This document shows positions 1-8,606 of a DNA stretch of 32,138 nt, piece after piece (position 1 is the first letter of the stretch; every line of letters begins with the position of its first letter). The position numbers and the translations under genes are program-made. Source of the DNA: an uncultured Actinomycetes bacterium (GTDB taxonomy: Bacteria > Actinomycetota > Actinomycetes > Mycobacteriales > Mycobacteriaceae). The stretch is taken from NCBI GenBank assembly GCA_903877095.1, contig CAIRCP010000136.1, positions 1-32,138 of the forward strand, in the 5' to 3' direction. The notes beneath the pieces were generated by a model. That model saw nothing but the letters and a program-made list of their open reading frames with translations. It was not told where the DNA came from and made no database searches.

Positions 1-141
1 CTGTGGGACACTATCACCGGAAGTGCCTTTCTCGTGCCGGTCAGATTGTTGTGTGAGAACTCCAATCATCCCAGCTCAGAAGGCACTTTCCTTATTCCGA
101 CACCCGCCATTCGCCCACTACATCAGTGGATCGAGGCTTAG
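1..141 (+). CDS. IS1380-type transposase, C-terminal fragment (cut by window edge)
   Basis: Frame 1 is open from the first base to a TAG at 139-141 and reads LWDTITG near its start and HQWIEA at its end. The LWDTITG stretch resembles the end of mycobacterial IS1380-family transposases, which finish after a PWxxAWxxLW-type segment. Only 46 residues are present, so no catalytic residue can be checked. The element's right inverted repeat is expected around the stop codon, but its partner lies outside the window. A 9-bp inverted repeat (AAGTGCCTT at 21-29, AAGGCACTT at 80-88) sits inside the coding part. The family call comes from memory of related proteins and is moderately sure; a host gene end is the alternative. 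Confidence 0.5.
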   Translation: MWDTITGSAFLVPVRLLCENSNHPSSEGTFLIPTPAIRPLHQWIEA

Positions 142-195
142 GTAACGGTGGACCGTCCTCGTGGGGGCGAACGGTGTGCGGCTACGGTGAACCGC

Positions 196-558
196 GTGTC
201 TACCAAACCGGAAATCGAATTTCCCGACGGCGCCGCGCCCACGCAGTTGGTCATCAAGGACCTCGTCATCGGCGACGGCCAGGAAGCCAAGCCCGGCGAT
301 GTCGTCGACGTGCATTACCTCGGCGTCGAATTCGACACCGGTGAGGAGTTCGACAGTTCGTGGAATCGCGGCGAGTCGATCTCCTTCCCGTTGCGCGGGC
401 TGATCCAGGGCTGGCAGGACGGCATCCCCGGGATGCGGGTCGGCGGCCGCCGGCAATTGGTGATCCCGCCGGAGTTGGCCTATGGACCGGCCGGCGCCGG
501 CCATCGGCTGTCGGGTCAGACCCTGATCTTCGTGATCGACTTGCTCGGCATCGCCTGA
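196..558 (+). CDS. FKBP-type peptidyl-prolyl cis-trans isomerase
   Basis: A 120-residue single-domain FKBP, the usual size of cytoplasmic actinobacterial FKBPs, which isomerise Xaa-Pro bonds and help protein folding. Family landmarks are visible in order: VDVHYLG, the EEFDSSWNRG loop, LIQGWQDGIPGM with the tryptophan at the floor of the pocket, the RRQLVIPPELAYG strand and loop, and the final LIFVIDLL strand. There is no signal peptide. The start is taken as GTG at 196 (VSTKPEIEF), which matches relatives; GTG at 187 and GTG at 148 are in frame but give N-termini unlike the family. The gene begins only about 55 bp after the end of the transposase fragment, so its promoter region may be partly insertion-sequence DNA. 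Confidence 0.88.
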   Translation: MSTKPEIEFPDGAAPTQLVIKDLVIGDGQEAKPGDVVDVHYLGVEFDTGEEFDSSWNRGESISFPLRGLIQGWQDGIPGMRVGGRRQLVIPPELAYGPAGAGHRLSGQTLIFVIDLLGIA

Positions 559-655
559 CCGCGGCCGGCGAAACCGTTGGCTTTTGTCCCGGCGTGTCGT
601 ATGTTGCACCGGTTCGATGTAAGTGACGCGCCGGTAACGGCGGAGGAGGGGACCG

Positions 656-1618
656 ATGACGGGTTCCGGTGACACCCGGCTCAGTACGACCGCCACCGAG
701 TGGCGGACCGAGTCGCGGTACTACCGGCGTCCACCGGGATGGGGCTGGCTGCTCGGCCTGTTGCTGATCCCGTTGCTCTTCGGCTGGCTCGGCTGGGGTG
801 CGCTCAAGCCCAAGGTGGACATCAGCGGCCCCGACATCAGCGCGCCGAGCATCAGCGCCAGCGTGCCCAGCGTCGGCGCGCCGTCGCTGAGCCTGTCCCC
901 GCTGTCGATCCTGCGCAACGGCCGGGACTTCACCCTCTCCGGCATCCTGCCCGACCTGTCGGCCAAGAACAGCCTGATGGCCGCGATGAAGACGGCCCTG
1001 GGGCCTTCGGTCAACCTGATCGACAAACTCGACATCGCCGCCGGTGCGGTTCCGCCGAGCTTCGACGGTCTCGGCGCGGTGCTCAATGCCGCCGCCGACA
1101 TTCCCGACTTCCGCTTCACCGTCCAGGGCACCTCGCTGACTCTTACTGGGACCGCGCCCACCGAGGAGGTCAAGGCTGAGGTCGAGTCCGCCGCCAAGGC
1201 CGGCTGGCCGAACGTCGGCGTGATCAACAACATCGTCGTCAAGGGCGCCAAGGCGTCGTGCGACACCCTGCAGGCCACCATCGACGCCGACCTGGCGGCT
1301 CCGATCAAGTTCCAGACCGGCAGCGACAAGCTGAGCAACGACGGCGTCGCTCAGCTGGGGCCGGTGGTATCCGCGATCAAGGCCTGCACCGACGTCAAGC
1401 TCACCGTCATCGGCCACACCGACAACACCGGCACGGACGCCGTCAACATCCCACTCAGTCAGAACCGGGCCAAGGCGGTCGCGTCGTACCTGGTGTCCCA
1501 GGGTGTGCCGGCCGGTTCGGTCACCAGCAAGGGTGAGGGATCATCGCAGCCGATTGCCGGCAACGACACCGAGGCCGGGCGGGCACAGAATCGCCGCACC
1601 GAGATCAAGGTCGATTAG
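656..1618 (+). CDS. arfA: channel-forming envelope protein ArfA (OmpATb, Rv0899-like)
   Basis: A 320-residue protein with the layout of M. tuberculosis ArfA/OmpATb: a short cytoplasmic N-terminus, one membrane helix at about residues 28-50 (GWGWLLGLLLIPLLFGWLGW), a BON-like central region at about 80-195, and a C-terminal OmpA-like peptidoglycan-binding domain at about 215-320. That last domain shows the GHTDNTGT loop and the downstream LSQNRA arginine that usually contact peptidoglycan. In M. tuberculosis the arf operon is needed for rapid ammonia release and adaptation to acid; that role is transferred here by homology. A strong ribosome binding site (GGAGGAGGGG, 641-650) precedes ATG 656. 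It heads arfABC, and ArfB follows after 12 bp. Confidence 0.93.
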   Translation: MTGSGDTRLSTTATEWRTESRYYRRPPGWGWLLGLLLIPLLFGWLGWGALKPKVDISGPDISAPSISASVPSVGAPSLSLSPLSILRNGRDFTLSGILPDLSAKNSLMAAMKTALGPSVNLIDKLDIAAGAVPPSFDGLGAVLNAAADIPDFRFTVQGTSLTLTGTAPTEEVKAEVESAAKAGWPNVGVINNIVVKGAKASCDTLQATIDADLAAPIKFQTGSDKLSNDGVAQLGPVVSAIKACTDVKLTVIGHTDNTGTDAVNIPLSQNRAKAVASYLVSQGVPAGSVTSKGEGSSQPIAGNDTEAGRAQNRRTEIKVD

Positions 1619-1630
1619 GAGTATCGAGAG

Positions 1631-1783
1631 ATGGGTTTCTTCTGGCAATGGCTCTGGTACCTGTTGGCCTTCGTGGCGGGATCGCTGGTGGCCTATGTGA
1701 TCGTCGTTCTGACCGTTCATCGGACCAGCGAGGCCGAGGCTCTCGCCGATCTGCCCGGCTCGCGCGAATTAGGAGCACGCTGA
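1631..1783 (+). CDS. arfB: channel accessory protein ArfB (Rv0900-like)
   Basis: A 50-residue membrane peptide starting MGFFWQWLWYLLAFVAG. One hydrophobic helix covers about residues 3-29, followed by a short polar tail rich in Glu, Ala and Asp. It is identified by its size, its helix and its position between arfA and arfC, exactly as in M. tuberculosis, where ArfB supports ArfA function. The stop TGA (1781-1783) overlaps the ATG of arfC (TGATG), so the two are probably translated as a coupled pair. It can be missed in automatic calls because a longer reading frame of arfC runs across it. Confidence 0.85.
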   Translation: MGFFWQWLWYLLAFVAGSLVAYVIVVLTVHRTSEAEALADLPGSRELGAR

Positions 1784-2610
1784 TGGCACGTGACGTGAAT
1801 TGGTGGCTGATGTCCCTGGCGTTCCTGCTGGGCCTGCTGCTGACGCTGGCCCTGACCATCCGCAAGGTGACCCGCGAGGTTCCGGTCGGCCGGACCGGCG
1901 TGGCTGCCGCCGGCGGTTCGGCTGCCGCGGGAGGTGCAACGGCGAAGGTGCACGCGGTGGCTGAGAAGGTGCACGGCGATGTGCATGCGGTGGCCGAGAA
2001 GGTGCACGGCGATGTGCATGCGGTGGCCGAGAAGGTGCACGGCGATGTGCATGCGGTGGCCGAGAAGGTGCACGGCGATGTGCATGCGGCGGCTGAGAAG
2101 GTGCACGGCGATGTGCAAGCGGCGGCAGGGAAGGTCCACGACGACGTCCACACTCTCGTCCAGAAGGTCGAGACCGTGGAGAGCCGCGGCATCATCGAGG
2201 CGGTACCGTACGGAGCGGGATCCATTCGTGTGACCCGTCGCAGCAGCGCGCCGGCCGGCTACCGGCTCAAGGGCGTGAAGGAGACCGGGCGGTACTACAC
2301 CCCCGAGAGCCCCGACTTCGATGCGATCGAGACTGAGTTGTGGTTCCTCAATGAGGACAGCGCCGAGAAGGCGGGCTTCGTCCGGTGGAACGGCACGGAG
2401 GCGCACCGTCTGCTCTCGGCCGAGGCCGCAGCAGTGGTCCACGAGGGTCACCACGTCGCCGCCGATACCGTCATCACCGAAGGTGATCGTGTCTCCGCCG
2501 AGATCGTGGTCACCGAGCATCACGGGTCATCGGCGGACTCCACGCTGGTCATCATCGACGACGGCATCCCCGAGGCCGAGTCGCGGATCAAGATCATCGG
2601 CGTCGACTAA
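1783..2610 (+). CDS. arfC: channel accessory protein ArfC, sunset-domain variant with 11-residue repeats
   Basis: The 275-residue product starts MARDVNWWLMSL with one membrane helix at about residues 7-28. Six 11-residue repeats of the type HAVAEKVHGDV fill residues 57-122. The conserved ArfC segment follows at about 140-205 (YGAGSIRVT, GYRLKGVKETGRYYTPESP, ELWFLNEDSAEKAGFVRW); this is the sunset-type domain that also ends M. tuberculosis Rv0901. A further acidic and His-containing tail of about 70 residues is not in the 174-residue M. tuberculosis protein as I remember it. ATG 1783 is chosen because it overlaps the arfB stop and gives the canonical WW-containing N-terminus; an in-frame start at 1648 would run across arfB. 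The stop lies 8 bp from the convergent prrB stop. Confidence 0.88.
   Translation: MARDVNWWLMSLAFLLGLLLTLALTIRKVTREVPVGRTGVAAAGGSAAAGGATAKVHAVAEKVHGDVHAVAEKVHGDVHAVAEKVHGDVHAVAEKVHGDVHAAAEKVHGDVQAAAGKVHDDVHTLVQKVETVESRGIIEAVPYGAGSIRVTRRSSAPAGYRLKGVKETGRYYTPESPDFDAIETELWFLNEDSAEKAGFVRWNGTEAHRLLSAEAAAVVHEGHHVAADTVITEGDRVSAEIVVTEHHGSSADSTLVIIDDGIPEAESRIKIIGVD
1951..2148 (+). repeat. 33-bp tandem repeats inside arfC
   Basis: Six consecutive 33-bp units start at 1951, 1984, 2017, 2050, 2083 and 2116. Units 1 to 4 encode the same peptide HAVAEKVHGDV; units 2 to 4 appear identical at the DNA level, and unit 1 differs by one synonymous base. Unit 5 changes one residue (HAAAEKVHGDV) and unit 6 is more diverged (QAAAGKVHDDV). 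Near-identity in the centre and divergence at the edges suggest recent expansion by slippage or unequal exchange. The peptide is amphipathic with an 11-residue period and alternating His, Lys, Glu and Asp. Confidence 0.95.
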
Positions 2611-2618
2611 CACCCGGG

Positions 2619-3959
2619 TTAGGGCGCCGGGGGTGGCAGGCGCAGCACCAGCCTCGCCCCGTCCAGCGGGCTGTCCTCCAAAGTGGCTGTGCCACCGTGG
2701 ATTTCGGCCTGCTGCGCGACCAGCGCCAGGCCCAGTCCCGATCCGGACCGCGATGCGGTCGACCCGCGGGCGAACCGCTCGAAGACAGCCGTCCGCTCCG
2801 ATTCCGGCACGCCGGTGCCGTTGTCGTCGACGGCGATGACGACGCCCTCGCGGGAACTCACCGCCGAGAGCCGCACCCGAGTAGCCCCGCCGTGCTTGAC
2901 CGCATTGGCGATCGCGTTGTCCACCGTCAGCCGCAGCCCGGCCGGCAGGCCGATGATGATGCAGGTCGGCGACGGTGTGAGCGTCACTTCGAGATTCGGG
3001 TAGACCCGCATGGCGTCGTGCGCCACCCGGTCGAGCAGTTCGGTGATGTCCACCGGCACCTGATCGGCCTCGGTGGACAACTCACCCTGGGCCAGCCGTT
3101 CCAGCGCACCTAGCGTCGCCTCGATCCGGCTCTGGGTGCGGATGACGTCGCCGAGCACTTCCTCGCGTTGCTCGGGCGGCAGGTCCAGGGTGGACAGCAC
3201 CTCCAGGTTGGTGCGCATCGCGGTCAGCGGTGTGCGCAATTCGTGCGCGGATACCGCGGCGAAGTCGCGGGCCGACGCCAGTGCCGCCTTGGTGCGGCCC
3301 TGCTCGGTGGACACCCGTTCCAGCAGGCCGGTGAGCGCCTCGCCGATCTCGACGGCCTCGGTGGCGCCGCTCACCTCCAGATCTGGTGTGACGTCCCCGG
3401 CGTCGATCGCCCGGGTCTGCTGTGCCAGCCGGCGGAACGGGCGCACCGCGAAAGTGGCCAGCAGCCAGCCCAGCACCGCCGCCGCCCCGATGGCGGAGGC
3501 GCAGATGATCAGCACCCGACGGTGCAAGTTGCTGGTGTCGGCGATGGTGTCGTCGTAGGTGGCGCCGACCTGCAGGGTGGTCGGCGGCTCGGGGTAGGGG
3601 ATGACGACGGTGCGCACCCGGTATCGGACGCCGTCGATCTCGGTGGTCGCGTAGTCGGTGTCCAACTCGGGCAGCACCACATCGCTGTTCGAGCGGACCT
3701 CGGCCCCGCGGTGCACGGTGATGACCACGTCCCGGACGTTGGGCGACGGCGGAATCTGCTCCAGGCCGCGGGGCACGAACGGCACCGCGAAACCGGCGGC
3801 TTCGTCGAGCCGCCGGTCCAGGCGTTCCAGGCGGTCGTTGGTGATGCCGATCCAGACGATGGTGCCCACGATCGTGACCACGATGGCCGCGCCGATCGCC
3901 GTGGCGAACGCGACCCGGGTGCGCAGCGACGGGGTGCGGCGCAATAAGCGCGAGAGCAT
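2619..3959 (-). CDS. prrB: sensor histidine kinase PrrB
   Basis: The 446-residue product has the same length as M. tuberculosis PrrB and is closely similar throughout. It starts MLSRLLRRTPSLRTRVAFAT, with a membrane helix at about 15-37, a periplasmic sensor region, a second helix at about 155-180, a HAMP linker, the HisKA box SAHELRTPLTAMRTNLEVL carrying the phosphorylated histidine, and an HATPase_c domain with NAIANAVKHGG (N box), DDNGTGVP (G1) and GSGLGLALV (G2). It should autophosphorylate and pass the phosphate to PrrA. A longer in-frame start near 4103 would overlap prrA and is rejected. It lies 13 bp downstream of prrA in the same operon and converges on arfC. Confidence 0.95.
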   Translation of the reverse strand: MLSRLLRRTPSLRTRVAFATAIGAAIVVTIVGTIVWIGITNDRLERLDRRLDEAAGFAVPFVPRGLEQIPPSPNVRDVVITVHRGAEVRSNSDVVLPELDTDYATTEIDGVRYRVRTVVIPYPEPPTTLQVGATYDDTIADTSNLHRRVLIICASAIGAAAVLGWLLATFAVRPFRRLAQQTRAIDAGDVTPDLEVSGATEAVEIGEALTGLLERVSTEQGRTKAALASARDFAAVSAHELRTPLTAMRTNLEVLSTLDLPPEQREEVLGDVIRTQSRIEATLGALERLAQGELSTEADQVPVDITELLDRVAHDAMRVYPNLEVTLTPSPTCIIIGLPAGLRLTVDNAIANAVKHGGATRVRLSAVSSREGVVIAVDDNGTGVPESERTAVFERFARGSTASRSGSGLGLALVAQQAEIHGGTATLEDSPLDGARLVLRLPPPAP

Positions 3960-3972
3960 CGCGGCGGGACCG

Positions 3973-4674
3973 TTATTGGGTGCGGAGCACGAAGCCGACC
4001 CCGCGCACGGTGTGCAGCAGTCGCGGCGCGCCGCCGGCCTCCAGCTTGCGCCGCAGGTAGCCGATGAAGACGTCGACGACGTTGGTGTCGGCGGCGAAGT
4101 CATAGCCCCACACCAGTTCCAGCAGCTGCGCCCGGCTCAGCACCGCGGTCTTGTGTTCGGCGAGGACGGCGAGCAGGTCGAACTCCCGCTTGGTCAGGTC
4201 GACGTCGACGCCGTTGACCCGGGCCCGCCGGCCCGGGATGTCGACCTCCAGCGGTCCGACCTGGATGGTCTCGGAGGAGAAGGTCGCGGTGGATCCGCGG
4301 CGGCGCAGCAACGCCTTGACCCGGGCTACCAACTCGGCCAGGACGAACGGCTTGACCAGGTAGTCGTCGGCACCGGCCTCCAGGCCGGCCACCCGGTCGT
4401 CGACCGAACTCCGGGCAGACAACACGCAGACCGGCACGTCGTTGTCCATGGCCCGAAGCGCGGTCACCACGCTGACGCCGTCGAGTACCGGCATGTTGAT
4501 GTCGAGGACGATCGCGTCGGGCCGGGTCTCGGTGGCGCTGCGCAGCGCTTCGGCGCCGTCGACGGCGGTGGACACCTCGAACCCCGACAGCCGCAGCCCG
4601 CGCTCCAGCGACGCCAGCACGTCGGGGTCGTCGTCGACGACGAGCACGCGCGGGGCAGCCGGGACGGAATCCAT
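3973..4674 (-). CDS. prrA: response regulator PrrA (OmpR family)
   Basis: A 233-residue OmpR/PhoB-type regulator. The receiver domain spans about residues 9-122: acidic pair in VLVVDDDPD, phosphoacceptor Asp in [13 protein letters not shown], then CVLSARS and the conserved lysine in DYLVKPF. The winged-helix DNA-binding domain covers about 135-230 and contains [28 protein letters not shown] and [13 protein letters not shown]. Sequence and partner identify it as PrrA, which M. tuberculosis needs for viability and for early intracellular growth. ATG 4674 follows a purine-rich GAGGGA with tight spacing. It is divergent from the ABC transporter genes across a short region of under 100 bp. Confidence 0.95.
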   Translation of the reverse strand: MDSVPAAPRVLVVDDDPDVLASLERGLRLSGFEVSTAVDGAEALRSATETRPDAIVLDINMPVLDGVSVVTALRAMDNDVPVCVLSARSSVDDRVAGLEAGADDYLVKPFVLAELVARVKALLRRRGSTATFSSETIQVGPLEVDIPGRRARVNGVDVDLTKREFDLLAVLAEHKTAVLSRAQLLELVWGYDFAADTNVVDVFIGYLRRKLEAGGAPRLLHTVRGVGFVLRTQ

Positions 4675-4767
4675 TCCCTCATAGTGCCGGATCGACGGGT
4701 GTAGGAGACGGAGGCGTGCCGACGGGGCGGCCCCGGCCGTGGCACGATGACTCCAGGAGGCGCTTCG

Positions 4768-6717
4768 GTGGTGGATCTTCGGTCAGTCCCGGCCATTGCC
4801 GAGCGCCCGGCCCGCCACCGCGCGGTTTCCGATCTGCTGCGGTTGCTGCCGTACCTCAAACCCCACCGGGCGCTCTGGATTGCGATGGTCGTCATCGCCG
4901 GGGTGAGCTTGGTGGCCACCGTCGCCATTCCGCTGATGACCAAGGCCGTGATCGACGGACCGGTGCGCCACCGCGATCCACACGGGTTGTGGGTGCTCGG
5001 CTCGGCGGCCATGGCGATCGGGTTCGCCGAGGCGCTGTCGTGGTTCATCCGGCGCTGGCTGGTGTCGCGGGCGACCATGGGGGTGGAGGCCGACATCCGC
5101 AAGGATCTCTACGCCCGGCTGCAGATCCTGCCCATGTCGTTCCACGGGCGGTGGCAGTCCGGGCAGTTGCTGTCCCGAATCATGAACGACCTGAGCACGA
5201 TTCGCCGCCTGCTGTCCTACGGGCTGGTGTTCCTGATGCTCAACATCCTGCAGATCGTCGTGGTCACGTTGATTCTGCTGGCGATGTACTGGCCGCTGGG
5301 TGTGGTGGTGGCGGTGTCGGTGGTTCCGGTCACTCTCACCATGCTGCATTTCGAACGCACCTTCACCACGTTGTCGCGGCGGGCACAGGATCAGGCCGGA
5401 CATGTGGCCACCCACGTCGAGGAGGCCGCTCTGGGTGTGCGCGCGGTCAAGTCGTTCGGGCGGGAGGACTACGTCTTCGACCGCTTCGACGAACAGGCCC
5501 GGTTGCTCTACGACACCCAGGTCAGCAAGGTGTCGGTCTCGGCCCGGTTCTGGACCCTGCTGGAGGTGATCCCCAACATCACCCTCATCGTGGTGCTGGG
5601 GTTCGGCGCCTATGCCGCCGGGCATCATCTGGTGACGATGGGCACGCTGGTGGCGTTCATCACGATGATGCTGTCGCTGGTGTGGCCGATCGCGTCGCTG
5701 GGTTTCCTACTGTCCATGACGCAGGAGGCGATGACGGCCGCCGACCGCATCGCCGAGATCTTCGATGCGCCCGTGGAGATCACCGACGGGCCGATGGGCG
5801 AGGCGCCTGGCGTGGGCCGGCTGGAGTTGGTCGACGTGGGGTTCCGCTTCCCCGACAGTCGCGATGAGGCTGATTGGGTGCTCCGCAACATCGACCTCAC
5901 CGTCACCCCGGGGGAGACCGTCGCTCTCGTCGGAGCGACCGGCTCCGGGAAATCGGTGCTGGCCGGGCTGCTGCCGCGGCTCTACGACGTCACCGAGGGC
6001 GCCATCCGGATCGACGGTGTCGACATCCGGGAGTTGACGCTGACGGCGCTGCGCCGCGCGGTCGCCGTCGCTTTCGAGGACCCGACGCTGTTCTCGATGT
6101 CGGTGGTCGAGAACCTCACCCTGGGCAGGCCGCCGGACGATCCGGCCGGTGACGACGAGATCGCCGCCGCCATCGAGATCGCCGCCGCGGACTTCGTCTA
6201 CGAGTTGCCCTTCGGACTGGACACCCGGATCGGGGAGCAGGGCATGAGCCTGTCCGGTGGTCAGCGCCAGCGGCTGGCGCTGGCCCGGGCGATCCTGGCC
6301 CGCCCGACCGTTCTGGTGCTCGACGACACCCTCTCGGCCCTGGATGTGCACACCGAGGCCATCGTGACCGAGGCGCTGCGCGAAGCACTCGCCGGCGTCA
6401 CGACGGTGATCGTGGCGCATCGGGCTTCGACGGTCCTGCTAGCCGACCGGGTGGCGCTGCTCGACACCGTCGACGGATCGGGTGTCAACACGATCACCCA
6501 CGTCGGCACCCACGACGAATTGCTCGCCACGGTTCCGCGCTACCGGTACCTGCTGGCCGCCGACGACGAACTCGACGACGGCTGCGAGCCGCAACCGGAC
6601 TGGGAGTCCGAGGACGGCCGCCGCCGGCTCGACCACGCCTGCGAGGAGGCGTTCGAGGAGCGGGCGCTGCGTCGCCCCGCCGGTTACCTCGGTTCCCCTG
6701 ACGGCGGTTCCCGGTGA
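4768..6717 (+). CDS. ABC exporter half-transporter with atypical Walker B (degenerate-site subunit)
   Basis: A 649-residue fusion of an ABC exporter membrane domain (six helices, about residues 30-320) and an ATPase domain (about 345-590). Walker A is GATGSGKS near residue 389 and the signature is canonical [14 protein letters not shown] near 495. Walker B reads [12 protein letters not shown], with Asp520 where active sites carry the catalytic glutamate. The switch histidine is present in IVAHR. A variable acidic tail of about 50 residues follows. GTG 4768 is preferred over ATG 4747 because AGGAGG (4755-4760) stands 7 bases before it, while nothing like a ribosome site precedes 4747. The stop overlaps the next start, so this is one half of a heterodimer. 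The substrate is not known; multidrug or lipid export is common for such pairs. Confidence 0.9.
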   Translation: MVDLRSVPAIAERPARHRAVSDLLRLLPYLKPHRALWIAMVVIAGVSLVATVAIPLMTKAVIDGPVRHRDPHGLWVLGSAAMAIGFAEALSWFIRRWLVSRATMGVEADIRKDLYARLQILPMSFHGRWQSGQLLSRIMNDLSTIRRLLSYGLVFLMLNILQIVVVTLILLAMYWPLGVVVAVSVVPVTLTMLHFERTFTTLSRRAQDQAGHVATHVEEAALGVRAVKSFGREDYVFDRFDEQARLLYDTQVSKVSVSARFWTLLEVIPNITLIVVLGFGAYAAGHHLVTMGTLVAFITMMLSLVWPIASLGFLLSMTQEAMTAADRIAEIFDAPVEITDGPMGEAPGVGRLELVDVGFRFPDSRDEADWVLRNIDLTVTPGETVALVGATGSGKSVLAGLLPRLYDVTEGAIRIDGVDIRELTLTALRRAVAVAFEDPTLFSMSVVENLTLGRPPDDPAGDDEIAAAIEIAAADFVYELPFGLDTRIGEQGMSLSGGQRQRLALARAILARPTVLVLDDTLSALDVHTEAIVTEALREALAGVTTVIVAHRASTVLLADRVALLDTVDGSGVNTITHVGTHDELLATVPRYRYLLAADDELDDGCEPQPDWESEDGRRRLDHACEEAFEERALRRPAGYLGSPDGGSR

Positions 6718-8537
6718 GCGGCCCGACCGACGGGTGGCGCGGCCGCCTCGATGACCAGCCCGACGATGTGCTGATCGGCGATTCGGCGCCGCGCCGCCGC
6801 GAAGCCCTGGCGCTGCTGCGGGCGCTGCTCGCGCCGTACCGGGTCGTGCTGGCCGTCCTTGCCGTGGCGGTCATCGCCGAAAATGTTGCGCGGCTTGCTA
6901 TTCCACTGTTGGTCAAACGCGGGATCGACTATGCCATCCCGCCGCTGCTGGCCGGCGGTTCGGCGGGTGAACTCGTGATGGTGGTGGCCGCGCTGTGCGG
7001 CCTGGTCGCGCTACAGGCCGTCACGCGGATGGTGTTCCTCAGCGCCTCCGGCCGGATCGGCCAGCGGGTGCTGCTGGAACTGCGCCGTCGGCTGTTCCGG
7101 CATTTCGGGCGCCTGGACATCGCCTTTCACGACCGCTACACCTCCGGGCGGGTGGTCAGCCGGTCGACCAACGACGTCGAGGCGATCCAGGAGATGCTCG
7201 AAAACGGCTTCGACAGTCTGATCACCGCCGTGCTGACGCTGGCCGGCACCGCGGTGCTGCTGGTCGTGCTCGATGTCCGACTGGGCCTGATGTGCCTGGG
7301 CGCGTCGGCGGTTCTGGTGTTGCTGGTGCGCTGGTTCGCCCGCGAGTCCACGGTCATCTACCGCCGGGTGCGGGAGAGTTCGGCGCTGGTGATCGTGCAG
7401 TTCGTCGAGACCATGACCGGGATCAAGGCGGTGCAGGCCTACCGGCGCGGGCCCCGCAACCAGCAGATCTTCGATGCGGTGGCCGACCGGTATCGGGTGG
7501 ACAACGAGTGGTCGTTCCGACTGCTGGCCATCTTCATGCCGTCGGTCAAGCTGGTGGGGAACCTGACCACCGGGGTGGTCCTGCTCTACGGCGGCTACCG
7601 GGTGCTGCACGGCCAGATGACCATCGGGACGCTGACGGCGTTCCTGCTCTATCTGCGGATGTTCTTCGAACCCATGCAGGACATCTCGCAGTTCTTCAAC
7701 ACCTTCCAGTCGGCGTCGTCGGCGCTGGAGAAGATCGCCGGGGTACTCGCCCAGCAACCGGCCATCGACGACCCGCCTCAGCCGGTCTCGCTGACGTCGG
7801 TCCGGGGCGACATCGGTCTGCACGACGTGTCGTTCGCCTACGTGCGGGACCATTCGGTGTTGTCGGACTTCACCCTGCAGGTGCCGGCCGGCCAGACCGT
7901 CGCGCTGGTCGGCACCACCGGCGCCGGCAAGACCACCATCGCCAAGCTGATCGCCCGGTTCTACGACCCGGACCGCGGCACGGTCACCCTCGACGACGTC
8001 GACCTGCGCCACCTCGCCCAGAGCGACCTGCGCCGCCACGTGGTGATGGTGACCCAGGAGAACTTCCTGTTCTCCGGAACCGTCGCCGACAACATCCGGT
8101 TCGGCCGGCCCGACGCCACCGACGACGAGATCCGGGCCGCCGCCGCGGCCGTCGGCGCCGACGAATTCATCAACGCCCTGCCCGACGGTTACGACACCGA
8201 CGTCGCCACCCGCGGCGGACGGTTGTCCGCCGGGCAGCGGCAACTGGTCGCGTTCGCCCGGGCGTTCCTGGCCGACCCGGCCGTGCTGATCCTCGACGAG
8301 GCGACGTCGTCGCTGGACATACCCAGCGAGCGCCTGGTTCAGCGGGCGCTGCGCACGGTGCTGGCCGACCGGACCGCGCTGATCATCGCCCACCGGCTCT
8401 CGACAGTCGCGATCGCCGACCGGGTGCTGGTGCTCGAACACGGCAAGGTTCTGGAGGACGGCCCGCCGGAGGAGTTGATCGGCGCCGGTGGGCGGTACGC
8501 AGCGCTGCACCGGGCGTGGATCGACTCGCTGGCCTGA
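6714..8537 (+). CDS. ABC exporter half-transporter with consensus Walker B
   Basis: The 607-residue second half of the exporter has six membrane helices (about 40-320) and an ATPase domain (about 365-600). Walker A is GTTGAGKTT and Walker B is LILDEATSSLD with catalytic Glu529. The histidine switch is IIAHRLST. Its signature is LSAGQRQ (504-510) in place of LSGGQ. Together with the Asp in its partner's Walker B, this predicts one normal ATP site (this Walker A/B with the partner's LSGGQ) and one weak site, as in known heterodimeric exporters such as TM287/288 and BmrCD. GTG 6714 overlaps the upstream TGA by 4 bases (GTGA), consistent with coupled translation in fixed ratio. Confidence 0.92.
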   Translation: MSGPTDGWRGRLDDQPDDVLIGDSAPRRREALALLRALLAPYRVVLAVLAVAVIAENVARLAIPLLVKRGIDYAIPPLLAGGSAGELVMVVAALCGLVALQAVTRMVFLSASGRIGQRVLLELRRRLFRHFGRLDIAFHDRYTSGRVVSRSTNDVEAIQEMLENGFDSLITAVLTLAGTAVLLVVLDVRLGLMCLGASAVLVLLVRWFARESTVIYRRVRESSALVIVQFVETMTGIKAVQAYRRGPRNQQIFDAVADRYRVDNEWSFRLLAIFMPSVKLVGNLTTGVVLLYGGYRVLHGQMTIGTLTAFLLYLRMFFEPMQDISQFFNTFQSASSALEKIAGVLAQQPAIDDPPQPVSLTSVRGDIGLHDVSFAYVRDHSVLSDFTLQVPAGQTVALVGTTGAGKTTIAKLIARFYDPDRGTVTLDDVDLRHLAQSDLRRHVVMVTQENFLFSGTVADNIRFGRPDATDDEIRAAAAAVGADEFINALPDGYDTDVATRGGRLSAGQRQLVAFARAFLADPAVLILDEATSSLDIPSERLVQRALRTVLADRTALIIAHRLSTVAIADRVLVLEHGKVLEDGPPEELIGAGGRYAALHRAWIDSLA

Positions 8538-8562
8538 CGTCGCCGACGAGTCAGGAGTAGCA

Positions 8563-8595
8563 TTCTGTAACGGTCCGTAACGGATTGCTACAGAA
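8563..8595. promoter_or_regulatory. operator-like site upstream of the ParD/zeta toxin-antitoxin genes
   Basis: A 33-bp region holds a perfect 7-bp inverted repeat (TTCTGTA 8563-8569, TACAGAA 8589-8595) and, inside it, two direct copies of GTAACGG (8567-8573 and 8577-8583) exactly 10 bp apart, one helical turn. It ends 11 bases before ATG 8607, and a purine-rich ribosome site (AGAAGGGG) follows at once. A possible -10 element TAGCAT (8558-8563) abuts it. The geometry is what is expected for autorepression by a ribbon-helix-helix antitoxin; the binding itself is inferred. Confidence 0.6.
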
Positions 8596-8606
8596 GGGGC
8601 TGACCG

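Noticed and set aside
21..88. Intrinsic terminator from the AAGTGCCTT / AAGGCACTT repeat
   Set aside because: The 50-base loop is too long and the arms lie inside the transposase coding region.
600..650. Sigma-70 promoter for arfA (TTGTCC ... TATGTT)
   Set aside because: The two hexamers are only 10 bases apart, too close to form a promoter.
266..1417. 383-residue open frame on the minus strand across FKBP and arfA
   Set aside because: It spans two well-identified plus-strand genes and is Arg/Gly/Pro-rich without motifs.
1951..2148. 33-bp repeats considered as a CRISPR array
   Set aside because: The units are contiguous without spacers and lie in frame inside arfC.
7011..8510. 499-residue open frame on the minus strand across the second exporter gene
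   Set aside because: It is antisense to conserved ATPase motifs and carries no motif of its own.
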